The translations under genes and the position numbers were made by a program. Positions 1 through 7,183 of a DNA stretch of 41,046 nucleotides are shown here, in pieces. Numbering within the stretch: the stretch's first letter is position 1; each line of letters starts with the position of its first letter. The stretch covers positions 105,969 through 147,014 of the forward strand of contig NZ_QDDL01000010.1 in assembly GCF_003097315.1 (NCBI RefSeq). The letters run 5' to 3'. Under the pieces are notes generated by a model, which had not been told where the DNA came from, did no database searches, and was given only the letters and a program-made list of their open reading frames with translations. The stretch comes from Pelagibaculum spongiae. Its GTDB lineage: Bacteria > Pseudomonadota > Gammaproteobacteria > Enterobacterales > Pelagibaculaceae.

Positions 1-370
1 GAAACGTCTTTAGGCACAGCCTTATAGTTCCAGACTGAACCCAAGCGCTTAGATCCATGTCAGCGAGGCATTGATTTAAAGCAATAGTCATTCTCTTATC
101 AAAACTGCTATTCATTCCTTAAAATCAATCGCGCAGCATAGAACGTTTCTAGGCTTGCGCTTCGGAGATGAAATTCACCCATTGAAGTGATGTGTGCATT
201 AACTCTTAGCCTGCGCTGGTGGGGATTTATTCAGGTTTTCTATCTCAAATCGAGATGACAATCTGATGAAATGTTGATGAATAGTTGCTGACAGATGACA
301 AGGAATGCATGATTTTTTTATGTTGTTGCAGTATATTGCCGCCCATCATCTCCTGCGCAGAACTTTGATA
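1..370. other. Leader region upstream of the phosphofructokinase gene, no gene seen
   Basis: No convincing coding region, RNA gene or repeat was recognised here. The open frame continues upstream of the chosen phosphofructokinase start to an ATG at 305, but those 22 extra residues do not resemble the family N-terminus. The promoter is presumably in this stretch; no clear -35/-10 pair could be picked. Confidence 0.5.
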
Positions 371-1636
371 ATGTCAGTAAAAAATGCATTTTATGCCCAG
401 TCAGGTGGCGTAACAGCTGTCATCAATGCATCAGCTTGTGGCGTTATAGAAACAGCCCGTAAGCATCCAGATAAAATCGGTAAGATCTTTGCCGGCAACA
501 ATGGAATTTTGGGTGCACTGCGTGAAGAGCTGATAGATACCAGCCTAGAAACCGCTGAAGATATCGCCGCGCTAAAGCATACGCCCTCCGGCGCCTTTGG
601 CTCCTGCCGCTACAAACTAGCTTCCCCGTTACAAGACATCGCGCCTTACCGTCGCTTAATTGACGTGTTCAGAGCGCATGACATCGGTTACTTCTTCTAT
701 AACGGTGGTGGTGACTCCCAGGACACAGCACATAAAGTCTCGCTGCTGAGCAAGGAAATGGGCTATCCGATTACGTGCATCGGTATTCCTAAAACTGTCG
801 ATAACGATTTACCAGTGACCGATAACTGCCCAGGCTTTGGCTCCGTTGCCAAATATGTCGCAGTATCGATTCGCGAGGCCAGTTTCGACGTTGCTTCCAT
901 GTGCGAAAACTCTACCAAAGTATTTTTGTTAGAAGTCATGGGCCGTAACGCAGGTTGGGTTGCCGCCGCAGGCGGATTAGCTAGCCAGAACCATGGCGAA
1001 GCACCACATATTATCCTGTTCCCGGAAGTGCCATTTGACCAACAGCGCTTTTTGGAAAAAGTACAAAAAAGCGTTCAGGATCACGGCTATTGTTCAATTG
1101 TCGTTTCTGAAGGTGTCCGAACCGATAGCGGTGAATTACTCACTCACTCTACCTCATTTGATGCCTTTGGCCACATTCAGCTTGGCGGTATTGTGCCGAC
1201 AATTGCTCGAATGATTAAGCATGAGCTGGGTTACAAATATCACTGGGCAGTCGCTGACTATTTGCAACGCTCCGCACGGCACATTGCTTCGGCAACTGAT
1301 GTTGAGCAAGCCTATGCAGTAGGTAAAGCCGCAGTAGAATTTGCCATGCAAGGTAAAAATGCTGTGATGCCGGCCATTGTTCGTGAATCTAACCACCCTT
1401 ATAAGTGGTCAATTGGCGAAGCCGCTTTGGCTGATGTAGCAAACATCGAACAAAAAATCCCACGTGATTTTATTACCGAAGATGGTTTTGGCATTACCGA
1501 ATCTTGCCGGGAATATTTATTGCCATTGATTCAAGGCGAAGACTACCCGCCATTTAGAGACGGCATGCCTTATTACGTGGTATTGCAGAATAATTTGGTA
1601 GAAAAGAAAATTCACGACCCGAGTGCGGCTTGGTAG
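371..1636 (+). CDS. pfp: Pyrophosphate-dependent 6-phosphofructokinase
   Basis: Phosphorylates fructose 6-phosphate to the 1,6-bisphosphate in the cytoplasm, most likely with pyrophosphate rather than ATP, which makes the glycolytic step reversible. The start at 371 gives 421 residues beginning MSVKNAFYAQSGG, the usual family N-terminus with the phosphoryl-donor glycine loop. Near residue 112 is GGGDS, where the aspartate replaces the glycine of ATP enzymes. Near residue 140 is PKTVDND, where lysine replaces the glycine of the ATP-type PGTIDND motif. Both changes are the known signature of pyrophosphate users. MGRNAGW, a sugar-phosphate-binding motif, follows further on. The Shine-Dalgarno for 371 is poor, so an upstream ATG (320 or 305) cannot be excluded. 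The gene stands alone and is closed by a strong terminator. Confidence 0.9.
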   Translation: MSVKNAFYAQSGGVTAVINASACGVIETARKHPDKIGKIFAGNNGILGALREELIDTSLETAEDIAALKHTPSGAFGSCRYKLASPLQDIAPYRRLIDVFRAHDIGYFFYNGGGDSQDTAHKVSLLSKEMGYPITCIGIPKTVDNDLPVTDNCPGFGSVAKYVAVSIREASFDVASMCENSTKVFLLEVMGRNAGWVAAAGGLASQNHGEAPHIILFPEVPFDQQRFLEKVQKSVQDHGYCSIVVSEGVRTDSGELLTHSTSFDAFGHIQLGGIVPTIARMIKHELGYKYHWAVADYLQRSARHIASATDVEQAYAVGKAAVEFAMQGKNAVMPAIVRESNHPYKWSIGEAALADVANIEQKIPRDFITEDGFGITESCREYLLPLIQGEDYPPFRDGMPYYVVLQNNLVEKKIHDPSAAW

Positions 1637-1664
1637 GGTAAACAAGAGAAATCACGTTTAAATC

Positions 1665-1699
1665 AAAGCCGCATTCATTATTTTGAATGCGGCTTTTTT
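1665..1699 (+). terminator. Intrinsic terminator of the phosphofructokinase gene
   Basis: A perfect 13-bp stem, AAAGCCGCATTCA pairing with TGAATGCGGCTTT, has a 6-base loop and runs into a T tract. It starts 29 bases after the stop codon. Confidence 0.92.
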
Positions 1700-1768
1700 A
1701 GTTGGTATTTATTTTTAGCTGAAACGTCCCTGTGTCTGTGTTCCTGCCATTCCCTTGCGGGAATTAAA
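1700..1768. repeat. Left copy of a 69-bp imperfect direct repeat flanking the secreted-protein cluster
   Basis: This stretch matches 5269-5337 without gaps at roughly 83 percent by eye, starting AGTTGGTATTTA in both. The right half is a palindrome (CCATTCCC, short loop, GGGAAT), well kept in the right copy and eroded here. The two copies bracket all copies of the secreted-protein family. Confidence 0.75.
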
Positions 1769-1839
1769 TAGGCGCAGCAACAAAACTAATACCCCCTCCA
1801 CATCAAGCAAGCTATCTAAATGGCTTAGCACCCTTGCTC

Positions 1840-1975
1840 TTGCAGTATTTCAGCACTGTCAGTACTGCTTTATATTGCATTATGTATCTTTATCTGCGCG
1901 TCTAATGCGCTCAATTACTCAGCCTTTGGATATTATTCTTCTTGATAACGATAAACTGAAGCGAAGAGCTAGATA
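1840..1975 (-). pseudogene. Decayed 3' remnant of the tandem secreted-protein family (copy 1)
   Basis: Read on the minus strand, this stretch aligns with the C-terminal part of the intact genes at 2127-2921 and 3258-4049. SVYRYQ matches SAYRYQ, and in another frame VIERIRRADKDT matches AIERIRRTGEDT. At least one frameshift separates these pieces, and the conserved Trp codon before AIERI has become TGA. No start or N-terminal region is recognisable. A 107-residue open frame on the plus strand across it is chance. Confidence 0.85.
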
Positions 1976-2027
1976 CCAAAAGTCAACCAAAGCATTTGGG
2001 GGTTTAGTTAAAAATCAAGTACTACTC

Positions 2028-2056
2028 AATGATCTCCGACCTTGCCGGAGATCATT
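2028..2056. other. Perfect 11-bp hairpin downstream of the first intact secreted-protein gene
   Basis: AATGATCTCCG pairs fully with CGGAGATCATT around a 7-base loop. There is no T tract on either side, so it is not a typical intrinsic terminator. It could stabilise or end the minus-strand transcript of the gene at 2127-2921, whose stop lies about 70 bases away. Confidence 0.6.
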
Positions 2057-2106
2057 TAATATATTGAAATGCCTGTGAAATGAATAAATTCGATCATTTT
2101 TCTTTT

Positions 2107-2140
2107 TTTTCATTGTTCATCTATTTTCATTGTTCATCTA
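2107..2140. repeat. Two 17-bp units over the stop codon of the gene at 2127-2921
   Basis: The unit TTTTCATTGTTCATCTA is present twice, at 2107-2123 and 2124-2140. Read on the minus strand it includes the codons for Asp-Glu-Gln and the stop. The related, longer array at 3206-3271 sits at the same place in the paralogue. Confidence 0.85.
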
Positions 2141-2921
2141 TGTATTGCAGGATCAGCTGTAATTTTGTTGTATCTTCACCTGTGCGCCTGATACGTTCAA
2201 TTGCCCAATGCCTAGTCATCTCACCTGCTTGATAGCGATAAGCTGAATAACGTTGCGGCCCTGGTAGCGACTCAATCGCTTCGTTTAAAGGTAAATTAAA
2301 TATTGCTAATTCAGGATGTAAAATCTCTACGCGATTCAATCTTTGTTCTAGAAGTGCAATTATCTCGGATGCTTGGTGATCAATACAGCTGATAGTTGGC
2401 GTTACGTTTGTTGATACACCCTCCAAAATATCCCAATCGATATAAGACAGTTCGTTCAATAAACCTTGTACAAGATTATCGCCTGTATAAGTGAATCTAT
2501 ATGATTGACCGTCTTCTGGCGTTATATCGTAACTTGCATTGATCTCATAACTAACGAGGGGTGATTCAAGTTGAGATAAGTTTATCCCAGTTAATCCTAC
2601 AGTACGTGCACTACCATCTTCAAAATTAAGTGTCACACTGGAACTAACAGAATCAATAAGTAAACCTTGTGATGGCGACAAATGAGTGACATATTTTATA
2701 GCGATGATTGGAGCTTCTGTATGCACGAAAAAAATTGGAACATTCGCTAAAATGTTTCTTTGAACGCGCCAAACATCTTGTACAGGTGGTGTAACCAACG
2801 CGCTTGTATCTACCCCGGCATAGTTTTCAATGTTGCATGTGTATCGTGCTTGGCCATCTTCTTGCGCTTGCACTGCTATTGCGCTTAAAAGCAGAGGCAA
2901 TGCTAATAACATTTTTTTCAT
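2127..2921 (-). CDS. Secreted protein of unknown family, tandem paralogue A
   Basis: I do not recognise this family. The 264-residue product starts with a clear Sec signal peptide (MKKMLLALPLLLSAIAVQAQ, likely cleaved after AQA or AQ), so it is periplasmic or exported. Two cysteines, C29 just after the signal and C179, are conserved in the paralogue and could form a disulfide. The middle (about 30-180) looks like a beta-rich domain. The C-terminal 70 residues, from LHPELAIF to IDEQ, are charged, probably helical, and nearly identical in the paralogue. A purine-rich Shine-Dalgarno (GGAAAG) lies just upstream of the ATG. Its neighbours are the close paralogue at 3258-4049 and decayed copies on both sides, so the locus expands and loses copies. 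Confidence 0.85.
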   Translation of the reverse strand: MKKMLLALPLLLSAIAVQAQEDGQARYTCNIENYAGVDTSALVTPPVQDVWRVQRNILANVPIFFVHTEAPIIAIKYVTHLSPSQGLLIDSVSSSVTLNFEDGSARTVGLTGINLSQLESPLVSYEINASYDITPEDGQSYRFTYTGDNLVQGLLNELSYIDWDILEGVSTNVTPTISCIDHQASEIIALLEQRLNRVEILHPELAIFNLPLNEAIESLPGPQRYSAYRYQAGEMTRHWAIERIRRTGEDTTKLQLILQYIDEQ

Positions 2922-3257
2922 TTTTACTTTCCTTCAATTTAATACACATGAAACCATAGTATTTTTTCATTAAAACAAGTCAGCTTGCTAAGAAAATTGA
3001 AAACTATTTAATTCAATCCAGTCAAATTATATAATTTCAATTTAAAAGCAAACTAATAAACTAAAGAAATCACACCAATAACACTGCGCACCAGTGATCA
3101 ATTAAAAACCTAAAGCTTTACTCTCCCTTCAAATTTTTAATTCTCGTTAACAACGCAGGCACTCCACTGAAAGATACTCTTTAGAAAACCAGTTGTCTTT
3201 CTGCTTTTTATTGCCGTCTATTTTTATTGTTCGTCTATTTTTATTGTTCGTCTATTT
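2922..3257. other. Spacer of the tandem duplication unit
   Basis: This spacer is AT-rich with no gene. It resembles the sequence upstream of the second paralogue (about 4085-4320): both contain an AATTTCAATTTAAAAG-like run followed by AAACTAATAAACTAAA and ATTACGCCAACAATAC-type sequence. The amplified unit therefore included the upstream region, and so probably the promoter. Confidence 0.6.
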
Positions 3258-3271
3258 TTATTGTTCGTCTA
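3206..3271. repeat. 17-bp minisatellite over the stop codon of paralogue B
   Basis: The unit TTTTTATTGTTCGTCTA occurs three times without change (3221-3237, 3238-3254, 3255-3271), preceded by a partial, altered unit (3206-3220). The last unit contains the terminal Asp-Glu-Gln codons and the TAA stop of the minus-strand gene. The other units lie just past the stop. Confidence 0.93.
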
Positions 3272-4049
3272 TGTATTGCAGAATCAGTCGTAATTTTGTT
3301 GTATCTTCGCCTGTGCGTCTGATACGTTCAATTGCCCAATGCTTAGTCATTTCACCTGCTTGATAGCGATAAGCTGAATAACGTTGCGGCCCTGGTAGCG
3401 ATTCAATCGCTTCGTTTAGAGGTAAATCAAATATTGCTAATTCGGGATGTAAAACTTCTAAGCGATCTATTTTTTTTGTAACAACTGTTAATGGATCTGG
3501 TATTTTATGATCAATACAACTGATAGTTGGCGTTACGTCTGTCGATACACCATCAATAATATCCCATTCAATATTAGGTAACTCGTTTAATATGCCTTGG
3601 ACAAGATTATCTCCCGAGTAAGTGAATGTATAAGATTCGCCATCATCAGGCACGATTTCAAAACTAATGTTGATTTCATAACTAATCAGCGGTGATGCAA
3701 GTTCAGATATCTCAATGCGATCTACCGCTACGGTTTGTGCAGTGCCATCTTCAAAATTAAGGGTTACACTAGAATTATTAAGGTTAATTGATAAACCCTG
3801 CGATGGTGACAAGTAAGTAACATGCCATATAGCAATAAGGGGATTTTGAGCATCGACTACCAGCCACGGGACGTTTCTAATAATGGGCTGACTAACATAC
3901 CAATGTGGGGTAGGAGGCCCTGTCAGGCTACTTGTATCAATACCAGCATAGTTTTCGATGTCGCACGAATATCGTGCATGATCCGCTTGTTGCGCCTGCA
4001 CTAAACCCGCACTCGCAAGCAGCGACAATGCCAATAATTTTTTTTTCAT
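3258..4049 (-). CDS. Secreted protein of unknown family, tandem paralogue B
   Basis: This 263-residue paralogue of the protein at 2127-2921 has a signal peptide (MKKKLLALSLLASAGLVQAQ), a conserved Cys shortly after it, and a second Cys in the PTISCID motif. Similarity is uneven. The last 57 residues differ at only two positions (Lys for Arg, Arg for Gln). The stretch around residues 40-80 and the segment before the conserved C-terminus (about 182-196) are clearly diverged. This could reflect selection on a C-terminal interaction region or gene conversion of the 3' ends. A Shine-Dalgarno of type AAGGTGAG lies upstream of the ATG. Function is unknown; it is probably periplasmic or secreted. Confidence 0.85.
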   Translation of the reverse strand: MKKKLLALSLLASAGLVQAQQADHARYSCDIENYAGIDTSSLTGPPTPHWYVSQPIIRNVPWLVVDAQNPLIAIWHVTYLSPSQGLSINLNNSSVTLNFEDGTAQTVAVDRIEISELASPLISYEINISFEIVPDDGESYTFTYSGDNLVQGILNELPNIEWDIIDGVSTDVTPTISCIDHKIPDPLTVVTKKIDRLEVLHPELAIFDLPLNEAIESLPGPQRYSAYRYQAGEMTKHWAIERIRRTGEDTTKLRLILQYIDEQ

Positions 4050-4479
4050 TTTTACTCACCTTCATTTTAATGCGCATGAAACACAGCAATTCTCTTTAAT
4101 TTTTAAATAGAACAAATCAACTTACCCGGAATATTAATGTTCATCGCATTCTGCCCAACCAAGACAAGTCAAGCCATATAATTCTAGATTAAAAGTAAAC
4201 CGATAAACTAAATAAATTACGCCAACAATACTGCTCATTCGCAACCATTGAAAAACATAACGTTTTGTTTTCTTATCAAACTTTAATAACCGCCAATAGC
4301 ACTGACGATTTATTGAAAGAGGTGCTCTTTGAAAATTAATAGCCTGCAATGTTTTTTGACGTTACAAGCACAACCAACATTAAGCATATAATTACATCAG
4401 CTTTTTTAGATATTACTGACTACTCAAACGATACAAGCATTATTTCGATAACAATGCACTCCATACATTTAACCGAAAA
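4050..4479. other. AT-rich spacer between paralogue B and the second decayed copy
   Basis: The part at about 4085-4320 is a diverged copy of the spacer at 2960-3180. Open frames of about 70 codons on both strands have no family features and are taken as chance. No RNA gene or terminator was recognised. Confidence 0.5.
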
Positions 4480-4860
4480 AGATTTTTATTACATTACCAT
4501 TTGTAATTTAATTCTTTTTTCACTTCACGCAAGATATGTTCGATTACTCAATACTTAGATATTGCGCATTCTTAATAACAATGAAATAAATAACGCCCTG
4601 ACTCTATTATAAATTTTATAGCTTCACTTAAAGATAAGTCAAAGATTGTTAATCTAAGATACAAAATATCTAAACGGTTCAATCATTGCTCTTTTAGGTC
4701 TACTAAAGCCAGTGAATGGTGATTGAAACTGATGGCTGGTTAAATTTAGTATTAGCGGTACTTTTAAAAATACTGACAGGTAATCATTATTTAAATAGTC
4801 AGCTTTCTGGAATATCGATTCGTACTCCCCCCGAAAATCAATCATTAGCACATCTCATAA
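4480..4860 (-). pseudogene. Decayed copy of the tandem secreted-protein family (copy 4)
   Basis: On the minus strand the sequence aligns codon by codon with the C-terminal half of the intact paralogues. LNRLDILYLRLTIFDLSL matches LNRVEILHPELAIFNLPL, then SEAI matches NEAI. Next, RYLFHCY followed by a stop matches RYSAYRYQ, and a stop followed by VIEHI matches WAIERI. Near the end KLQMVM matches KLQLIL. The conserved Gln, Trp and Thr positions have become stop codons, so it cannot make the protein. Similarity fades upstream of the PTISC-like region near 4750, and the N-terminus is gone. Confidence 0.88.
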
Positions 4861-5404
4861 AATCGTAATTAATGAGCTATTTATTGATTTAAAAACAGAT
4901 TTCTATTTGCTTCAGAGACTTAAATTAACTCCAAAGGATTTTTTCTTATTCGCCTATGAAAGCGATCATGCTGTATCGAAAAGAAGGGATATTAGATCTG
5001 TGGATCGGTTTATTGACCGCACTGCACGCTGAATAACAGCAATTGAAAATAGTCAGGGCTTTTTAAAGATTGATGATTCGCGCTAGAAGATTGAAGGGAC
5101 GGATTTACCGCAAGGCAGTCAGGTTAAGATTATTGATTATCATGATCCAATTGATTTAGCTGGAACTCGTCACCCCAAGCAAGGAAGTGTGTGGATGCAC
5201 GGATTAGGGCGACGCAGGGTGCTAAAGCCAGATGCAGGAATCCAGCTGCTATGGATAGCAAAGCTGCAAGTTGGTATTTACTTTTAGGTGAAACCTCCCT
5301 GCGGCTGATTTCCCGCCATTCCCCAGCGGGAATGACGGGTGATTAACAAAGTATCCGGTAGATTTTGCCGAACGGTTACAGTTAATTATTTAGTGCCAAG
5401 CCTG
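4861..5404. other. Degenerate non-coding stretch with a short open remnant
   Basis: No intact gene. On the plus strand 5087-5287 is open for 66 codons without an early ATG (its middle reads VKIIDYHDPIDLAG), which looks more like eroded coding sequence than random AT-rich DNA; the family is not recognised. The right 69-bp direct repeat overlaps its end. Confidence 0.4.
5269..5337. repeat. Right copy of the flanking 69-bp direct repeat, with a strong palindrome
   Basis: This is the counterpart of 1700-1768. The right part forms a hairpin at 5312-5339: CCCG-C-CATTCCC, loop CAGC, GGGAATG-A-CGGG, 11 pairs with one internal mismatch. It resembles the dispersed REP-type palindromes of proteobacteria. 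It also lies downstream of the minus-strand CBS gene and could protect or end that transcript. Confidence 0.75.
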
Positions 5405-5899
5405 CTATTCGCCAAAGCAGCCTTGATAAGCCGATAATATTTGCTGGCGCTCAATCACGCCCACCACCTTGTTCTGAGCCACCACCGGAAAACTATTTGG
5501 CAAGCCTTGGGCACTTTTACTAATCCGTGCACTTAGCGACACCGCATCGTAATCGAGTAAAATACCACTGGAACTGACAGGGAATACGGTTTTACTTGCT
5601 GCAGTCATTTTTTCTGCAACTAGGTGTAGTGAGTCACTTTCATTTACTGTTGCAACTTGCTGCTGCATGACATCGGCAACCGATGCAGTGATCTTATCTT
5701 CAAAATCATGCAACCATAAAACGCCTAGCAGATGCTCTACCGATATTACGCCGAGTAGGTTTTTCTGTTGATCAACCACGATGCCCTGCGGTACTTGTTG
5801 CTCCAGCATTGTTTTTACTGCCGAGGCTAATGTTTGGTTCTTACCTAGAAATAGTGGCGTTTTTACCATCAAATCTTTTACTGTTTTTGCTGATTTCAT
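5405..5899 (-). CDS. CBS-domain pair protein
   Basis: This 164-residue cytoplasmic protein is made almost wholly of two CBS motifs (about residues 8-65 and 72-160). They include the typical VKDLMVKTPLFLGKNQTL opening, GIVVDQQKNLLGVISVEHLL, and a closing VVGVIERQQIL. Bateman-type CBS pairs usually bind adenine nucleotides and gate a partner enzyme or transporter. It lies 44 bases after the formate/nitrite-type channel gene on the same strand, so it is probably co-transcribed with it. A regulatory effect on that channel is inference. There is no catalytic domain and no DNA-binding domain. Confidence 0.85.
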   Translation of the reverse strand: MKSAKTVKDLMVKTPLFLGKNQTLASAVKTMLEQQVPQGIVVDQQKNLLGVISVEHLLGVLWLHDFEDKITASVADVMQQQVATVNESDSLHLVAEKMTAASKTVFPVSSSGILLDYDAVSLSARISKSAQGLPNSFPVVAQNKVVGVIERQQILSAYQGCFGE

Positions 5900-5943
5900 T
5901 TTTTACACCCGAATTTAAATTTCAAAACTGTCGTAACAATAAT

Positions 5944-6831
5944 TTACAACCGAGTATTTCCATTAGCCGTGATTTTGTTGTTAGTAGCGCTACTAGCAGC
6001 AGTACTACCCAATAGCTTTTGATAACCCAAGCCAACCATGCAGGCACCACCCAAAATATTGCCAATAGTAACGGGGATTAAGTTACTGAAAACGATATTA
6101 GCTATGGTCAAATCAGCAAACTGCGCAGCCTGAAGATTCGTCGCTAGCCAAAAGCTTTCTGGTGCCCATTGAACTAGGCAATAAGCGACTGGCAGCAAAA
6201 ACAAATTTGCGACGCAGTGCTCAAAACCAGTAGAGATAAACAGCGCCACCGGCATAATTAGCAATGCCGATTTTGTTAACGGATCTTTACTACTGAAACT
6301 CATCCATACAGCCAAACAAACCATTAAATTGCATAGCATGCCCAGCACCACAGCCTGTATAAAATCATGATGGATTTTATGCTGTGCAGTGGCCAGCAAA
6401 GTGGCACCCCACTGGCCATTATCCAACTGATAAAGCCCACCGAGCATGACTAAAATGACGAGAAAAAATGCACCTAGCATATTGCCTAGATAAACCAAGC
6501 CCCAATGCTGTAATAAACGAAAAAATCGGCATAACCCTCTTGAATAAGGCACAATTGACAGTACCGAACTGGTAAATAGTTCGCCGGAACAAATAACCAC
6601 CAGCACTAGCCCTAGGCTAAAAACAACACCGCCTAGTAAATGCGAAATACCCCATGGCAATGTTTGGCTTCCGGTCATTACGGTAATATAAAAAACAAAG
6701 CCCAAACCTATAAAACAACCTGCACTCGCAGCCAAACCCAGCGTGACAGCAACAGGATTGGCCAGTTTTTTTAGACCATACTGGTTAGCAGTTTCAAGCA
6801 ATTCATTTGTAGTTCCCATAAAAGCTGCCAT
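5944..6831 (-). CDS. Formate/nitrite transporter family channel (FocA/NirC-like)
   Basis: An inner-membrane pentameric channel for small monovalent anions such as formate, nitrite or hydrosulfide. The product (295 residues from the ATG at 6831) has six predicted membrane segments. It carries the family hallmarks: GLGFVFYITVMTG, LLGGVVFSLGLVLVVICSGE followed by LFTSS (the first half-helix break), and ANIVFSNLIPVTIGNILGG near the end (the second FNT signature). A TTG at 6855 is also in frame, but the ATG at 6831 with GGTG five bases upstream fits better; 6819 is another possibility. The substrate cannot be read from the sequence. It is probably co-transcribed with the CBS gene and is divergent from a LysR regulator. 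Confidence 0.9.
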   Translation of the reverse strand: MAAFMGTTNELLETANQYGLKKLANPVAVTLGLAASAGCFIGLGFVFYITVMTGSQTLPWGISHLLGGVVFSLGLVLVVICSGELFTSSVLSIVPYSRGLCRFFRLLQHWGLVYLGNMLGAFFLVILVMLGGLYQLDNGQWGATLLATAQHKIHHDFIQAVVLGMLCNLMVCLAVWMSFSSKDPLTKSALLIMPVALFISTGFEHCVANLFLLPVAYCLVQWAPESFWLATNLQAAQFADLTIANIVFSNLIPVTIGNILGGACMVGLGYQKLLGSTAASSATNNKITANGNTRL

Positions 6832-7183
6832 TAAAACACCGCATATAAAAAACAACCGTCCTGATTAAATCCAAATCCAAAAACAATACTTATTCCAATA
6901 TTGCCAATGATTTTCAGGAGGCGACCCTTGCCAACTTTTACTGCTAGCAGCCATCAGATGACAACAACCAAGGTATGGCGGCCAAAGCACTAAGTAAAAT
7001 TTAAAAAACTTAATCTTTGATTCAATTATTTTGATACTGGATGTTGCGCCAAATCCTTCTCTGGCTGGTGTGATGGGTGTAAGTTATTCACAAGGTCTGA
7101 GCGCGCCACCCGATATATTACCGGCGAAGATTGCGTTTAAATAAACATCTGAAATGGGTTTTTACCCGCAAGCATTGGATTTT
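6832..7183. promoter_or_regulatory. Divergent intergenic region between the FNT channel and the LysR gene
   Basis: About 350 bases separate the two divergent starts. LysR regulators commonly bind such regions. I could not single out a convincing T-N11-A operator or promoter pair here, so only the arrangement is reported. Confidence 0.4.

Noticed and set aside
1-150. GAAACGT at the left edge and ACGTTTC near 143 as ends of a mobile element
   Set aside because: Seven-base matches only, no transposase and no target duplication visible; chance is sufficient.
1755-2078. 107-codon plus-strand open frame after the phosphofructokinase gene
   Set aside because: It overlaps the antisense of a decayed secreted-protein copy, has no ribosome-binding site and no family-like features.
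3206-3271. CRISPR array
   Set aside because: The 17-bp units are directly adjacent with no spacers, so this is a minisatellite.
4134-4558. Two open frames of about 70 codons on opposite strands
   Set aside because: They lie in a spacer that is homologous to another non-coding spacer where the frames are not kept.
4654-4851. 65-codon minus-strand open frame as a small gene
   Set aside because: It covers part of the decayed paralogue but in a different reading frame from the one that aligns with the family, so it is a by-product of decay.
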